NCBI RefSeq assembly: GCF_004151105.1
Contig: NZ_PHRF01000115.1
Location: 34,436 to 98,435, forward strand
DNA: 64,000 nucleotides
Direction of reading: 5' to 3'
Source: Streptomyces sp. L-9-10
GTDB taxonomy: Bacteria; Actinomycetota; Actinomycetes; Streptomycetales; Streptomycetaceae
Part shown: piece after piece, positions 26,855-34,493 of the stretch
How positions within the stretch are numbered: the first letter of the stretch is position 1
Layout of the letters: the number at the start of each line of letters is the position of its first letter
The notes under the pieces: generated by a model
The model's database searches: none
The model's input: only the letters and a program-made list of their open reading frames with translations
Told to the model about the DNA's origin: nothing
Position numbers and translations under genes: made by a program

Positions 26855-27820
26855 ATGAGCAATCTTGATCGTCAGGCATCCGTCGCCGTCTGCGGCGGTC
26901 GCGGCTTCGTCGTCGCCGAACCGGTTCGTGAGTTGCTGAGCCCGCGCCGGGTCCAGCTGGGGGAGTCCACCGAGGTCCGCAGGCTGCTGCCCAATCTGGG
27001 CCGCCGTATGGTGGGCGCCTGGGCCTTCGTCGATCATTACGGGCCCGACGACATCGCCGACGAGCCTGGCATGCAGGTGCCGCCCCACCCGCACATGGGC
27101 CTCCAGACCGTCAGCTGGCTGCACGACGGCGAGGTGCTGCACCGCGACAGCCTGGGCAGCCTTGAGACGGTACGCCCACGGGAACTGGGCCTGATGACCT
27201 CCGGCCGGGCGATCTCCCACTCCGAGGAGAGCCCGCGCTCGCACGCGCGCTTCCTGCACGGCGCCCAGCTCTGGGTGGCGCTCCCGGACGCCCACCGGGA
27301 GGTCAGTCCCCACTTCCAGCACCACACCGACCTGCCGGTCGTCACCGCCCCCGGCCTGAGCGCCACCGTCATCCTCGGCGCCCTGGACGGCGCCGTCTCG
27401 CCCGGCACCACCTACAGCCCCCTCGTCGGCGCCGACCTGTCCCTCGCCCACGGCGCGGAGACCCGGCTGCCGCTCGACCCCGACTTCGAATACGCCGTAC
27501 TGGCCATGTCCGGCGAGGCGGAGGTCGACGGCGTACCCGTACTGCCCGGCTCCATGCTCTACCTCGGCTGCGGCCGCACGGAACTCCCCCTGCGCGCCGA
27601 GTCCGACGCAGGTCTGATGCTCCTCGGCGGCGAGCCCTTCGAGGAGGAGATCGTCATGTGGTGGAACTTCATCGGGCGTTCGCACGAGGAGATCGAGGAG
27701 GCACGGCGAGCCTGGATGGAGAGCACCCGCTTCGGCGAGGTAACGGGCTACGACGGCGCCCGGCTGCCCGCTCCGGAACTCCCGCCGGTAGCCCTGAAAC
27801 CACGTGGCCGGGTGCGCTGA
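26855..27820 (+). CDS. pirin family protein
   Basis: A 321-residue bicupin. The N-terminal domain has the metal-binding His set in PHPHMGLQTVSWLHDGEVLH and GRAISHSEE, and the second cupin holds LFLGG-type turns around SDAGLMLLGGEPF. Pirins are iron-binding proteins; some are quercetinases and some act as redox-dependent regulators, so the role is open. ATG 26855 lies in a 115-base gap from the divergent TPR gene. A perfect inverted repeat lies 46 bases after its stop. Confidence 0.92.
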   Translation: MSNLDRQASVAVCGGRGFVVAEPVRELLSPRRVQLGESTEVRRLLPNLGRRMVGAWAFVDHYGPDDIADEPGMQVPPHPHMGLQTVSWLHDGEVLHRDSLGSLETVRPRELGLMTSGRAISHSEESPRSHARFLHGAQLWVALPDAHREVSPHFQHHTDLPVVTAPGLSATVILGALDGAVSPGTTYSPLVGADLSLAHGAETRLPLDPDFEYAVLAMSGEAEVDGVPVLPGSMLYLGCGRTELPLRAESDAGLMLLGGEPFEEEIVMWWNFIGRSHEEIEEARRAWMESTRFGEVTGYDGARLPAPELPPVALKPRGRVR

Positions 27821-27866
27821 TCTGGCCTGATCGATCCTGTCGCGGCCCGCCGCGTGGCCTTCGCCG

Positions 27867-27895
27867 TGCCCCCTCACCAGCCTGGTGAGGGGGCA
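27867..27895. terminator. perfect 14-bp inverted repeat with 1-base centre
   Basis: Arms TGCCCCCTCACCAG (27867-27880) and its exact complement (27882-27895) flank one central C. It follows the pirin gene and also ends the truncated response-regulator frame on the other strand. It may be a bidirectional terminator, though a 1-base loop must open to several bases, or a protein-binding or recombination site. Confidence 0.6.
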
Positions 27896-28039
27896 TGGTT
27901 GTGCCGCTGTTGGGCGCCGTGCGAGGAGCAGTCCCTTTTCGCCGTCCTCGGCAACGTCCACACCGAAACCCTCGGCGCGCAGCCCGCGCTCGACCGCGGC
28001 GGCGATGTGCGGTTCGTCCTCGACCACCAGTACCCGCAC
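27896..28039 (-). pseudogene. truncated two-component response regulator (N-terminal fragment)
   Basis: From GTG 28039 (GAGGAG six bases upstream) the frame encodes VRVLVVEDEPHIAAAVERGL and then GFGVDVAEDGEKGLLLARR, the first 40 or so residues of an OmpR-class receiver domain including the acidic pocket. The homology then stops at the inverted repeat at 27867-27895, before the phosphorylated Asp. No receiver remainder, DNA-binding domain or kinase gene is nearby. This is a deletion remnant. Confidence 0.75.
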
Positions 28040-28292
28040 CCGGATCTCCTCGTGCGTCGATCGGCGGGCACCAGCAGGAAGGCCGATCACCCCTTCCCGA
28101 GTGTAGGGAAAACCGAGGCCAAGGGCCCTTTCTGCTGGTCGGCCCGCGCACTCTCAGTGTGCTCTCAGGGGCGCCTCAGTATTCGCTCAGCCGCTCTCAG
28201 CGGCCGCACAGGCCGGACCCCGCACCGTGGAAACCCGCGACGCCCGCGGGGCCACCCGCGAGCCCTGTCACCCCACGGCGAAAGGCGGCACT

Positions 28293-29518
28293 GTGACTCC
28301 CACGTCCGTGCACGAGCGGGAAAACGGAGATACGCGGGAACTCCCTCGGGCCCCCGCGCCGAAACCGGCCGGCGTACGACCGCGTTCCGTGCCAGGGCTG
28401 CGCTGGGCACTGATCATCGCGGGCGGGTACGCGGCGGGCGCCGTGGGCTCTGTCCTGGGTGTTCCCTCGCCGTATCTCCTGGCCTCCTTGCTGGTGGGCG
28501 CCGTCCTCGCGCTGTCGGGCCGGGTCCGCGACCGCCTTCCCGGACCCGCGAACCGGACGTCCCAGGCACTGGTCGGCGCGCTCATGGGCAGCCATCTGAC
28601 GTCCTCCGCCCTGATGGCGGCGGCACCGTCCGCGCTGCCTCTCACCGCGGTCACGGCGGCCACGATCGGACAGAGTGTGGCCATCGCGTCGTTCCTCGCA
28701 CGCAAGGGACGGATCAGCCGGCCGAGCGCGGTCCTCGGCATGATGCCGGGCGGTTCATCCGGGATCGTGACCTGCGCCGATGAACTCAAGGCCGATGTAC
28801 GGCTCGTCGCCTTCAACCAGTATCTGCGCGTGGGGCTCGTCGCGACGACCGCGCCGCTGCTCGCCCACTGGATGGCCGGCGGCTCGTCATCGGGGCCGGC
28901 CGGCGACGGACCGGGGTCCTGGCCGGGCCCCGGCCTGTTCCATCTGGTCGCGGGGCCGGACCAGCCGACCGGTCTGCTGACGCTCGCCGCCGTTTCGGTG
29001 GCCGGCGTCCTGGCCGGGCGTCGGCTGCGCCTTCCCACGCCCGCGTTGATCGGGCCCATGCTCATCGCACTCGTCGCCACCATGAGCGGCGTCATCCCGG
29101 CATTCGCGCCCGCCGGAATTCTTCAGGATGTCGTCTTCGTCCTCGTGGGCATGGACGTCGGGGTGCGCTTCACCCGCGACACGCTCCGACGCGTACGGGG
29201 ACTGCTGCCGTCGATCCTCGCCGCGATGACGGCCGTGTGCCTCGGCTGCGCCGGGATGGCGTGGATCTTCGCCAGGGCGACGGGCACCCCGCTGATGGAC
29301 GCCTATCTGGCCACCACCCCCCCGGAGGGATCAACGCGGTCCTCGCCGCGGCGGTCTCCTCCCACGGGGATGTCTCCCTGGTCTCGACCGTGCAGAGCCT
29401 GCGGCTCCTGGTCGTGATGCTGGTGACGCCCATGATCATCCGACGGCTGACACCGGACCGGCCGAAGCCCGCCGGCACGACGGCGCCGGCGGGGGACCGG
29501 AGCCGTGTCCGGCGCTGA
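28293..29518 (+). pseudogene. AbrB-family membrane protein, frameshifted
   Basis: From GTG 28293 the frame encodes an AbrB-type (ammonia monooxygenase-like) membrane protein with two repeats of about five membrane segments, including MMPGGSSGIVTCADELKADV and IGPMLIALVATMSGV. At a run of seven C (about 29317-29323) the frame is lost: the conserved ending DAYLATTP continues as GGINAVLAAAVSS and TVQSLRLLVVML in another frame to 29518. One base deletion or a two-base insertion would restore it. It may be a true pseudogene, a homopolymer sequencing error or, less likely, slippage. Confidence 0.8.
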
Positions 29519-29772
29519 ACGTCGGGCGACCGTGTGTGCATCCCATGCCATCGGAGGAGGAGGCGCTGACGAGGCCGTACCGCTGTAGGTACGCATTTCT
29601 GATGCCCCTTTCTCGTTGACGGTGGCCTTTCTCTGACCCAAGGGACAAGCCAGTGAGACGAACTCCCGTCTGATTGTTCGATTCGGCACGAATTCCGAGA
29701 CCCTGCACGCGGCTGACTGTGCTGCGAGGCGACCGCCGATCCTCGGCGTCTGGCAGCCCGGCTACGCGATGC

Positions 29773-30111
29773 TCACCCACGCTGGTAGGCGGGGCCGTGC
29801 CGACGTCGGTGGGAAGGGCCAGGCGGGCTGACCAGCTCGGCCGCGCTCCTCGCAAGACGCTTGAGCTCGTGCACCGTGAGGGTGACGGGCCTCTCCGGGG
29901 CGGCCTCCTCGCATTGCTGGGCCGGCGCGAGGGCCTTCTCCAGCTCGGGCCGGATCTTGACGCGGGTGCTGATCTGCTCCTTGAAGACCTTGTGGCCCTT
30001 CGCGCGGTGAAGGGCTTCGAGCTGGCCGACCACAACCGCGGCCATGCCACCGGGCAGCCGCTGCGCATCGATCTCCACACCGGGCGGGCCCAGCTCGCCG
30101 ACGTCGGTCAC
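29773..30111 (-). CDS. unidentified ORF, possibly a gene fragment
   Basis: GTG 30111 opens a 112-codon frame with almost all third positions G or C between 29826 and 30090. The product is helical and charged in the middle (KEQISTRVKIRPELEKALAP) with a basic tail (SHRRRHGPAYQRG). There is no clear ribosome site and no family match, and its 5' half is antisense to the PP2C remnant, whose coding pattern explains part of the signal. It may be spurious. Confidence 0.3.
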   Translation of the reverse strand: MTDVGELGPPGVEIDAQRLPGGMAAVVVGQLEALHRAKGHKVFKEQISTRVKIRPELEKALAPAQQCEEAAPERPVTLTVHELKRLARSAAELVSPPGPSHRRRHGPAYQRG

Positions 30112-30420
30112 GCCTGACCAATGCGCATGCGCGAAGGAGTGGCGGAGACGATCATCTGCGAGGTGGACCGTCCCTTCGGGCTGTCCGTGCGCGTACCCCA
30201 GCCCAACCACGTCCAGAACCCCGATCCGCGCCCCGGGGAACATCTGCGCATGCTGACCGACGGCATGCTCGAACACCACGGAGAGAAGGTCGACCTGTCT
30301 GCCCTGCTGGAGAGGACCCGGGAACCGCATCCACGGGAGACCGCGCTGACCCTGACATCCGCAGTCCTGCCGGACGGGCATGGCATCGCCATCGCCTCCT
30401 TCGTCCTTCTCGTGATCTCA
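30031..30420 (+). pseudogene. C-terminal remnant of a PP2C/SpoIIE-type phosphatase
   Basis: The plus frame reads ATGQPLRIDLHTGRAQLADV, then GHA, a TGA stop at 30115, then PMRMREGVAETI, DRPFGLSV, PGEHLRMLTDGMLEHHGEKV and a helical tail. This follows the last half of SpoIIE-type Ser/Thr phosphatases (GH-P-P-L-R, PFGL, PGD-L-L-TDG). The in-frame stop, the missing N-terminal sensor half and the loss of the final D-D-A-T strand show it is dead. ATG 30121 could start a fragment but it would not be functional. Confidence 0.65.
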
Positions 30421-30434
30421 TCGCCCGCCATTCG

Positions 30435-32186
30435 TCATGCGAGCCACGCGGACTCCTTGTGACGTATGCGTGGGGAGACGTCCGAGCCGCCCCCGGCAGC
30501 GGACGTGCCCGTGGTGCCGGGGGCGGCCGCGTGCTCCAGGTGCCGGTGCACCAAGTGGATGGCCATCGCGCCCTCACCGGCCGCCGAGGCCACCCGCTTT
30601 ACCGAGCCGCTACGGACGTCCCCTGCCGCGAAGACCCCGGGCAGGCTGGTCTCCAGAGTCATGCACGAGCGCCCGTGCTCGTGCCACACCTCGGGGTAGG
30701 CGCAGGTTTCCTGGGCCTCCGGGCCGGTGAGGACGAAACCGCGGGAGTCGAGGGCGATGATGCCGGCGAGCCACTCGGTGTGGGGGTCGGCGCCGGTGAA
30801 GACGAACAGGCCCCGTACGGCGAGCGGGCGGTGCTCGCCCGTGCGGTTGTCGACCACGCCGACCTCCTCCAGCACCTCCTGGCCGATGACCTCGGTGACC
30901 TCGGTGACCTCGGTGTGCAGCATGACCTCCACCTGCGGATGGCGCTCGACCTGGTCGACCAGGTAGCGGGACATGCTGGCCTCAAGGCTGGGCCCTCGGA
31001 CCAGCAGGTGCACCTTTGGCGCGTACCCGGCGAGGAACAGCACCGCCTGGCCCGCCGAGTTGCCTCCGCCGACGACGGCCACCGGGTCCGTGCGGCACTG
31101 CTGGGCCTCGTAGACGGTCGCCGAGTAGTGCACGCTCGTTCCCTCCAGGCGTTCGATACCGGGCACCTGGAGTCGGCGGTAGCGGGCACCCGTGGCCAGG
31201 ACGACGGCGCGGGCGGCGATCTCGCTGCCGTCGGCGAACGCCACCACGTAGTGGTCCTCGTCCTTGGGATGGAGACCGGTCGCCTCCATCGGAATGCTGA
31301 TCCTGGCGCCGAACTTGTCGGCCTGGAGCACGGCGCGTTCGGTGAGTTCGGCGCCGGAGATGCCGGCTGGGAAGCCGAGCGGATTCTCGATGCGGGACGA
31401 CGTGGCGGTCTGGCCGCCGGTGGCCATCGCCTCCACCACCGTGGTGCTCAGGCCCTCGGAGGCGGCGTACACCGCGGCAGCGAGGCCGGCGGGTCCGGAG
31501 CCGACGATGAGGACGTCGCCGTGACGGTTTCCGGCGGGCAGTGACGGCAGGCCGATGAGCCGGGCCAGTTCCGCGTTGCTGGGGTTGCGCAACAGGGTGG
31601 TGTCCCGCCAGATGACGAGCGGTGTCTCCTCCGGGCCGACGCCGAAGCGACGCAGCAGTTCCTCGGCCTCCTCGTCGGTCTCCAGGTCGATCCAGCGGTG
31701 CGGCAGCCGGTTGCGGATGGCGAACTCGCGCAGCCGCCGGGTGTCGGGCGAGTAGCGCGAGCCGATGATGCGGAAGCCGGCGCCCTGTCCGACGAGCAGC
31801 GCGCGACGGCCCAGACAGGCGCGCAGCACGACGTCCCCGACGGTGGAGTCCTGGGACACCAGGCGGCGCAATTGGTCCAAGGAGACGGCGAGGACCTCGC
31901 CCGGCTCCCTGGCGACAGCGGTGTAGAAGGCCACCTGTCCGTGCAGCAGCCCGAGTTCGCCGATGAAGCGACCGGGGCCGTGCACGCGCAGCACGCGCTC
32001 CTCGGGAGTGCCGTAGTCCTCGACGACGGCGACGGTACCGCTCAGGACGACGAAGAACGTCTCGCAGCGCTCCCCCTCCTGGATCAGCAGTAAAACGCGC
32101 CGCCGACCAGGCCCTGGGGACGAACGCGTGCCCGCCAACATCGTCCTGCTGCTGCAGACCCTCAACGTGCCCGCCCTGGTGTTCAA
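30435..32186 (-). CDS. cNMP-binding plus thioredoxin-reductase-like flavoprotein, 5' end damaged
   Basis: The frame encodes a cyclic-nucleotide-binding fold (FFVVLSGTVAVVEDYG, GPGRFIGELGLL), a middle domain (FRIIGSRYSPDTRRLREFA) and a thioredoxin-reductase-like FAD/NAD domain with GSGPAGLAAAVYA, TATSSRIENPLGFPAGI, VVGGGNSAGQA and GVFAAGDVR. The redox CxxC is absent; only QQC remains, as in other members of this fusion family. Relatives start about 50 residues earlier, whereas here the sequence before VLLLIQEGER is unrelated and the first usable codons are TTG 32186 or ATG 32141 without a ribosome site. It is probably 5'-truncated and may not be expressed. Confidence 0.75.
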   Translation of the reverse strand: MNTRAGTLRVCSSRTMLAGTRSSPGPGRRRVLLLIQEGERCETFFVVLSGTVAVVEDYGTPEERVLRVHGPGRFIGELGLLHGQVAFYTAVAREPGEVLAVSLDQLRRLVSQDSTVGDVVLRACLGRRALLVGQGAGFRIIGSRYSPDTRRLREFAIRNRLPHRWIDLETDEEAEELLRRFGVGPEETPLVIWRDTTLLRNPSNAELARLIGLPSLPAGNRHGDVLIVGSGPAGLAAAVYAASEGLSTTVVEAMATGGQTATSSRIENPLGFPAGISGAELTERAVLQADKFGARISIPMEATGLHPKDEDHYVVAFADGSEIAARAVVLATGARYRRLQVPGIERLEGTSVHYSATVYEAQQCRTDPVAVVGGGNSAGQAVLFLAGYAPKVHLLVRGPSLEASMSRYLVDQVERHPQVEVMLHTEVTEVTEVIGQEVLEEVGVVDNRTGEHRPLAVRGLFVFTGADPHTEWLAGIIALDSRGFVLTGPEAQETCAYPEVWHEHGRSCMTLETSLPGVFAAGDVRSGSVKRVASAAGEGAMAIHLVHRHLEHAAAPGTTGTSAAGGGSDVSPRIRHKESAWLA

Positions 32187-32523
32187 AATGCGCTGCGTCC
32201 GGTGTGCGCCTCGGGTCGCACCGGGAGGACGCCTTCGTTGGTGATCTCGATTCGTCCCTCTTCTCGTACAGCTCCGGCCAAGCGGCCTGTACGAACCTCA
32301 CTGCCAGGTCCTCCGTGTGTTCCGCCGATGGGTGCGCGTGCGCGGGGCCGGAAGCTGTGCCAGAACCCGTGATCTGTGAAGTTCTGCGACAGTGGACCGG
32401 GTAGATCCAGTGCGGCTCCCGGCAGTCACTTGAGGCTCATCAGTTTCCTCGCTTGTGCAACCGACGTCGATGCCCCGCCGTCCAACTCCGTGACAGACTG
32501 CTGCCGATCACCCGGGAGGGCAC
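32187..32523. other. intergenic, probable deletion junction
   Basis: No convincing gene. On the minus strand 32200-32310 two overlapping frames have coding-like fragments (AVRFVQAAWPELYEK in one, RIEITNEGVLPVRPEA in the next), suggesting a frameshifted tail of a lost gene next to the eroded start of the flavoprotein. Confidence 0.4.
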
Positions 32524-32844
32524 GTGGCGAAGAAGGACGGGACAATGGACGCGGCGAGGGAAGAGGACCGCGAAAAGTGGATGGCGCGTTTCCAGGTGCG
32601 ACTGGCCATGCAGCCGGGCGTGGACCGGGCAGTAGTACTTCAGGCGGTCAAGGATGTCACCGCGCACTGCGCGGAGACGGGGGAGCACCCGCGGGCTGCT
32701 TTCGGTGACCCGGACGCCTATGCCGTGCAGGCCGCCGAGCGGCTGGTGCCGGCGGACCGGGCGGCGCGCGCGAGGCGGCAGGACGGAGCGGTGGACGCGC
32801 TCGGGTCCGTGCTGAAAAGGGTCAGGGACGCCACGGGTTTGTGA
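32524..32844 (+). CDS. small HAAS-like protein, possibly truncated
   Basis: GTG 32524 with GGAGGG upstream gives a 106-residue protein. The core resembles the HAAS fold: two helices with PGVDRAVVLQAVKDVTAHCA, then HPRAAFGDPDAYAVQAAERL. In Streptomyces this unit is usually the cytoplasmic N-terminus of a membrane protein regulated by a PadR-type repressor; here the protein ends without membrane segments, so it looks truncated. The function is unknown. Confidence 0.6.
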   Translation: MAKKDGTMDAAREEDREKWMARFQVRLAMQPGVDRAVVLQAVKDVTAHCAETGEHPRAAFGDPDAYAVQAAERLVPADRAARARRQDGAVDALGSVLKRVRDATGL

Positions 32845-32938
32845 CCGGTCGAAGCGACTTCCGTCATGGCCCGGCGCGCGGGTTCTGACGCGGCTCCCAT
32901 TCGTCGGGGCTGTTGGGGCGAGCTCCGGCGAAATAAAT

Positions 32939-32980
32939 CCTTGACGGCTCAAGCATAGTGATATGCTTGAGCAGTCAAGG
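32939..32980. promoter_or_regulatory. 42-bp nested palindrome, MarR operator/promoter
   Basis: Inner arms CTCAAGCATA (32948-32957) and TATGCTTGAG (32962-32971) flank GTGA, and outer arms CCTTGAC (32939-32945) and GTCAAGG (32974-32980) extend the symmetry. The -35-like TTGACG is in the left arm, and the right outer arm runs into the AAGGAGG ribosome site of the marR gene. Binding here would block both transcription and the start region, as expected of MarR autoregulation. Confidence 0.8.
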
Positions 32981-32988
32981 AGGTGGCA

Positions 32989-33447
32989 ATGAGTGATGTG
33001 CTGGATGTGTCGCTGCGTCTCGTGCGGGCCCAGGTGTCCCTGGTGAAGCGGTTCGACGCGAGCCTGTCGGGGCTGCACGGCGTGAGCCTGGCCGACTTCA
33101 CGATGCTGCTGCGTCTGGGGGAGGCGCCCGGCGGCCGGATGCGCCGGGTGGACCTGGCCGAGAAGTTGGGGCTGACCGCCTCCGGGGTGACCCGGGGACT
33201 GGCTCCGCTGGAGCGGATCGGGCTGGTCATGCGCGAGACGGATGCTCGCGACGGACGTGTGGCCTATGCCGCACTGACCGACACCGGACGCGAACGCCTG
33301 ACGGACATGCTCGCCACCGCCGAGCAGATCGCCGCCGAGATCTTCGCCGCCCCTCTGTGGAGCAAGGAGGACGTCGGCCACATGTCCGTCCTGCTGACCC
33401 GCCTCGGAGGCGCCGGGCTCCCCGGTCACGGAACCCCGCCCCCGTAA
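32989..33447 (+). CDS. MarR family transcriptional regulator
   Basis: A 152-residue winged-helix repressor with the recognition-helix region KLGLTASGVTRGLAPLERIG and the wing around ETDARDGRVAYAALTDTG. ATG 32989 has GGAGG five bases upstream (GTG 32983 also in frame). It sits directly behind the large palindrome, which it most likely binds, and 18 bases before the ABC ATPase gene, so it probably controls that drug-efflux-like gene in response to a small ligand. Confidence 0.9.
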   Translation: MSDVLDVSLRLVRAQVSLVKRFDASLSGLHGVSLADFTMLLRLGEAPGGRMRRVDLAEKLGLTASGVTRGLAPLERIGLVMRETDARDGRVAYAALTDTGRERLTDMLATAEQIAAEIFAAPLWSKEDVGHMSVLLTRLGGAGLPGHGTPPP

Positions 33448-33465
33448 CTCCGTAGGAGCTCCCCC

Positions 33466-34260
33466 ATGAAAACCGCCCCCGCCACCCACCCACGGCCCGT
33501 CACCCCGGCCGACACCGCAACAGCCATCCGCACGGAGGGCCTGCGCAAGGTCTATCGGCGCGGGCAGGACGGCCTCGTCGCCCTCGAATGCCTTGATCTC
33601 ACGGTCAGCCAGGGCGAGTTCTTCGGCCTGCTCGGCACCAACGGTGCGGGCAAGTCCACCACCATCGGCATGCTCACCACCCTGGTCACGCCCACCGCCG
33701 GAAACGCGTGGGTGGCGGGCCACGAGGTCAGCGCCGACCCGGTCGGCGTGAAATCCCGCATCGGCGTCGTCTCCCAGGCCAACACCCTGGACCGCGCGCT
33801 CACCGTGCTGGACAACCTCGCCTTCCGTGGACGCTACTTCGGAATGTCCGCACCGGCTGCCCGTCGTCGGGCGCTGGAACTCCTGGAGCAGTTGGCTCTC
33901 GCCGACAAGGCCAGTGCGAAGACTCATCAGCTCTCCGGCGGCCAGGCCCGCCGGGTCATGATCGGCCGGGCCCTGATGCACCTGCCCGAGGTGCTCTTCC
34001 TGGACGAGCCGACCGCCGGCGTCGACCCCCAGGCACGCGAGGACCTCTGGCAGATCATCGGGAGTCTCCACGAGGGCGGCCAGACCGTCGTGCTGACCAC
34101 GCACTACCTCGACGAGGCCGAGGCCCTGTGTCAGCGCCTCGCCGTCATCGACCACGGGCGTCTCCGTCCTCGGGGGCAGCGCATCCGAACCGGTGATCCC
34201 GTCAGGGCCGCCGCCCGGCTGAGCGGCGGCGCCGATGGGTCACAACGTCGTGTGAGCTAG
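33466..34260 (+). CDS. DrrA-like ABC ATPase, C-terminally truncated
   Basis: An ATPase of the daunorubicin-resistance exporter type. Walker A GTNGAGKS (57-64), QANTLDRALTVLDNL, signature LSGGQARR, Walker B VLFLDEPTAGVD and the H-loop TTHYLDEAE are intact. After VIDHGRL the sequence departs from the family; the +1 frame there reads LGGSASE, closer to the expected continuation, so a frameshift cut about 60-70 residues. The usual ABC-2 permease gene is missing: the next gene is the convergent ferredoxin, overlapping by three to four bases. It is probably not a working exporter. Confidence 0.8.
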   Translation: MKTAPATHPRPVTPADTATAIRTEGLRKVYRRGQDGLVALECLDLTVSQGEFFGLLGTNGAGKSTTIGMLTTLVTPTAGNAWVAGHEVSADPVGVKSRIGVVSQANTLDRALTVLDNLAFRGRYFGMSAPAARRRALELLEQLALADKASAKTHQLSGGQARRVMIGRALMHLPEVLFLDEPTAGVDPQAREDLWQIIGSLHEGGQTVVLTTHYLDEAEALCQRLAVIDHGRLRPRGQRIRTGDPVRAAARLSGGADGSQRRVS

Positions 34261-34493
34261 CGGATCACCGGGCGGACCGGATCGGAGCCCGGCTCGTGAA
34301 GGGTGATCGCCGCGGAGGGGCAGACGCCGGCGGCCATCTGTGCGGTCGCGCGGTGGGCGGCATGCGGCTCGGCGTGCAGCAGGAGCACGAGGCCGTCGTC
34401 CGGATCCTGGTCGAAGACGTCGGGGGCGGTCATGGCGCACATGCCGGCGCCGATGCAGCGCTCACGGTCGACGCTCAGGTACGGCGTGCTCAC
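34257..34493 (-). CDS. [3Fe-4S] ferredoxin of the P450 system
   Basis: A 78-residue ferredoxin with C-x5-C in RCIGAGMC and a distant C-P (GVCPSAAI), the three-cysteine pattern of [3Fe-4S] ferredoxins that pass electrons to Streptomyces P450s. GTG 34493 overlaps the P450 stop (GTGA), so the two are made together. A ferredoxin reductase gene is not in the window. Its stop overlaps the convergent ABC ATPase stop. Confidence 0.92.
   Translation of the reverse strand: MSTPYLSVDRERCIGAGMCAMTAPDVFDQDPDDGLVLLLHAEPHAAHRATAQMAAGVCPSAAITLHEPGSDPVRPVIR

Larger units (their letters stand above)
29519..30434. other. gene-remnant region
   Basis: About 900 bases without an intact recognised gene. 29519-29770 shows lower G+C and no coding signal. 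29773-30111 on the minus strand is an open frame with very high third-position G/C (includes VGQLEALHRAKGHKVFKEQI and a RPVTLTVHELKRLARSAAEL stretch) that I cannot identify and that overlaps, antisense, a decayed phosphatase remnant. Confidence 0.5.

Noticed and set aside
30459..31544. 361-codon plus-strand frame
   Set aside because: Antisense of the thioredoxin-reductase-like gene, no domain of its own.
32440..34155. 571-codon minus-strand frame across the marR and ABC ATPase genes
   Set aside because: Shadow of recognised plus-strand genes with their ribosome sites and operator.
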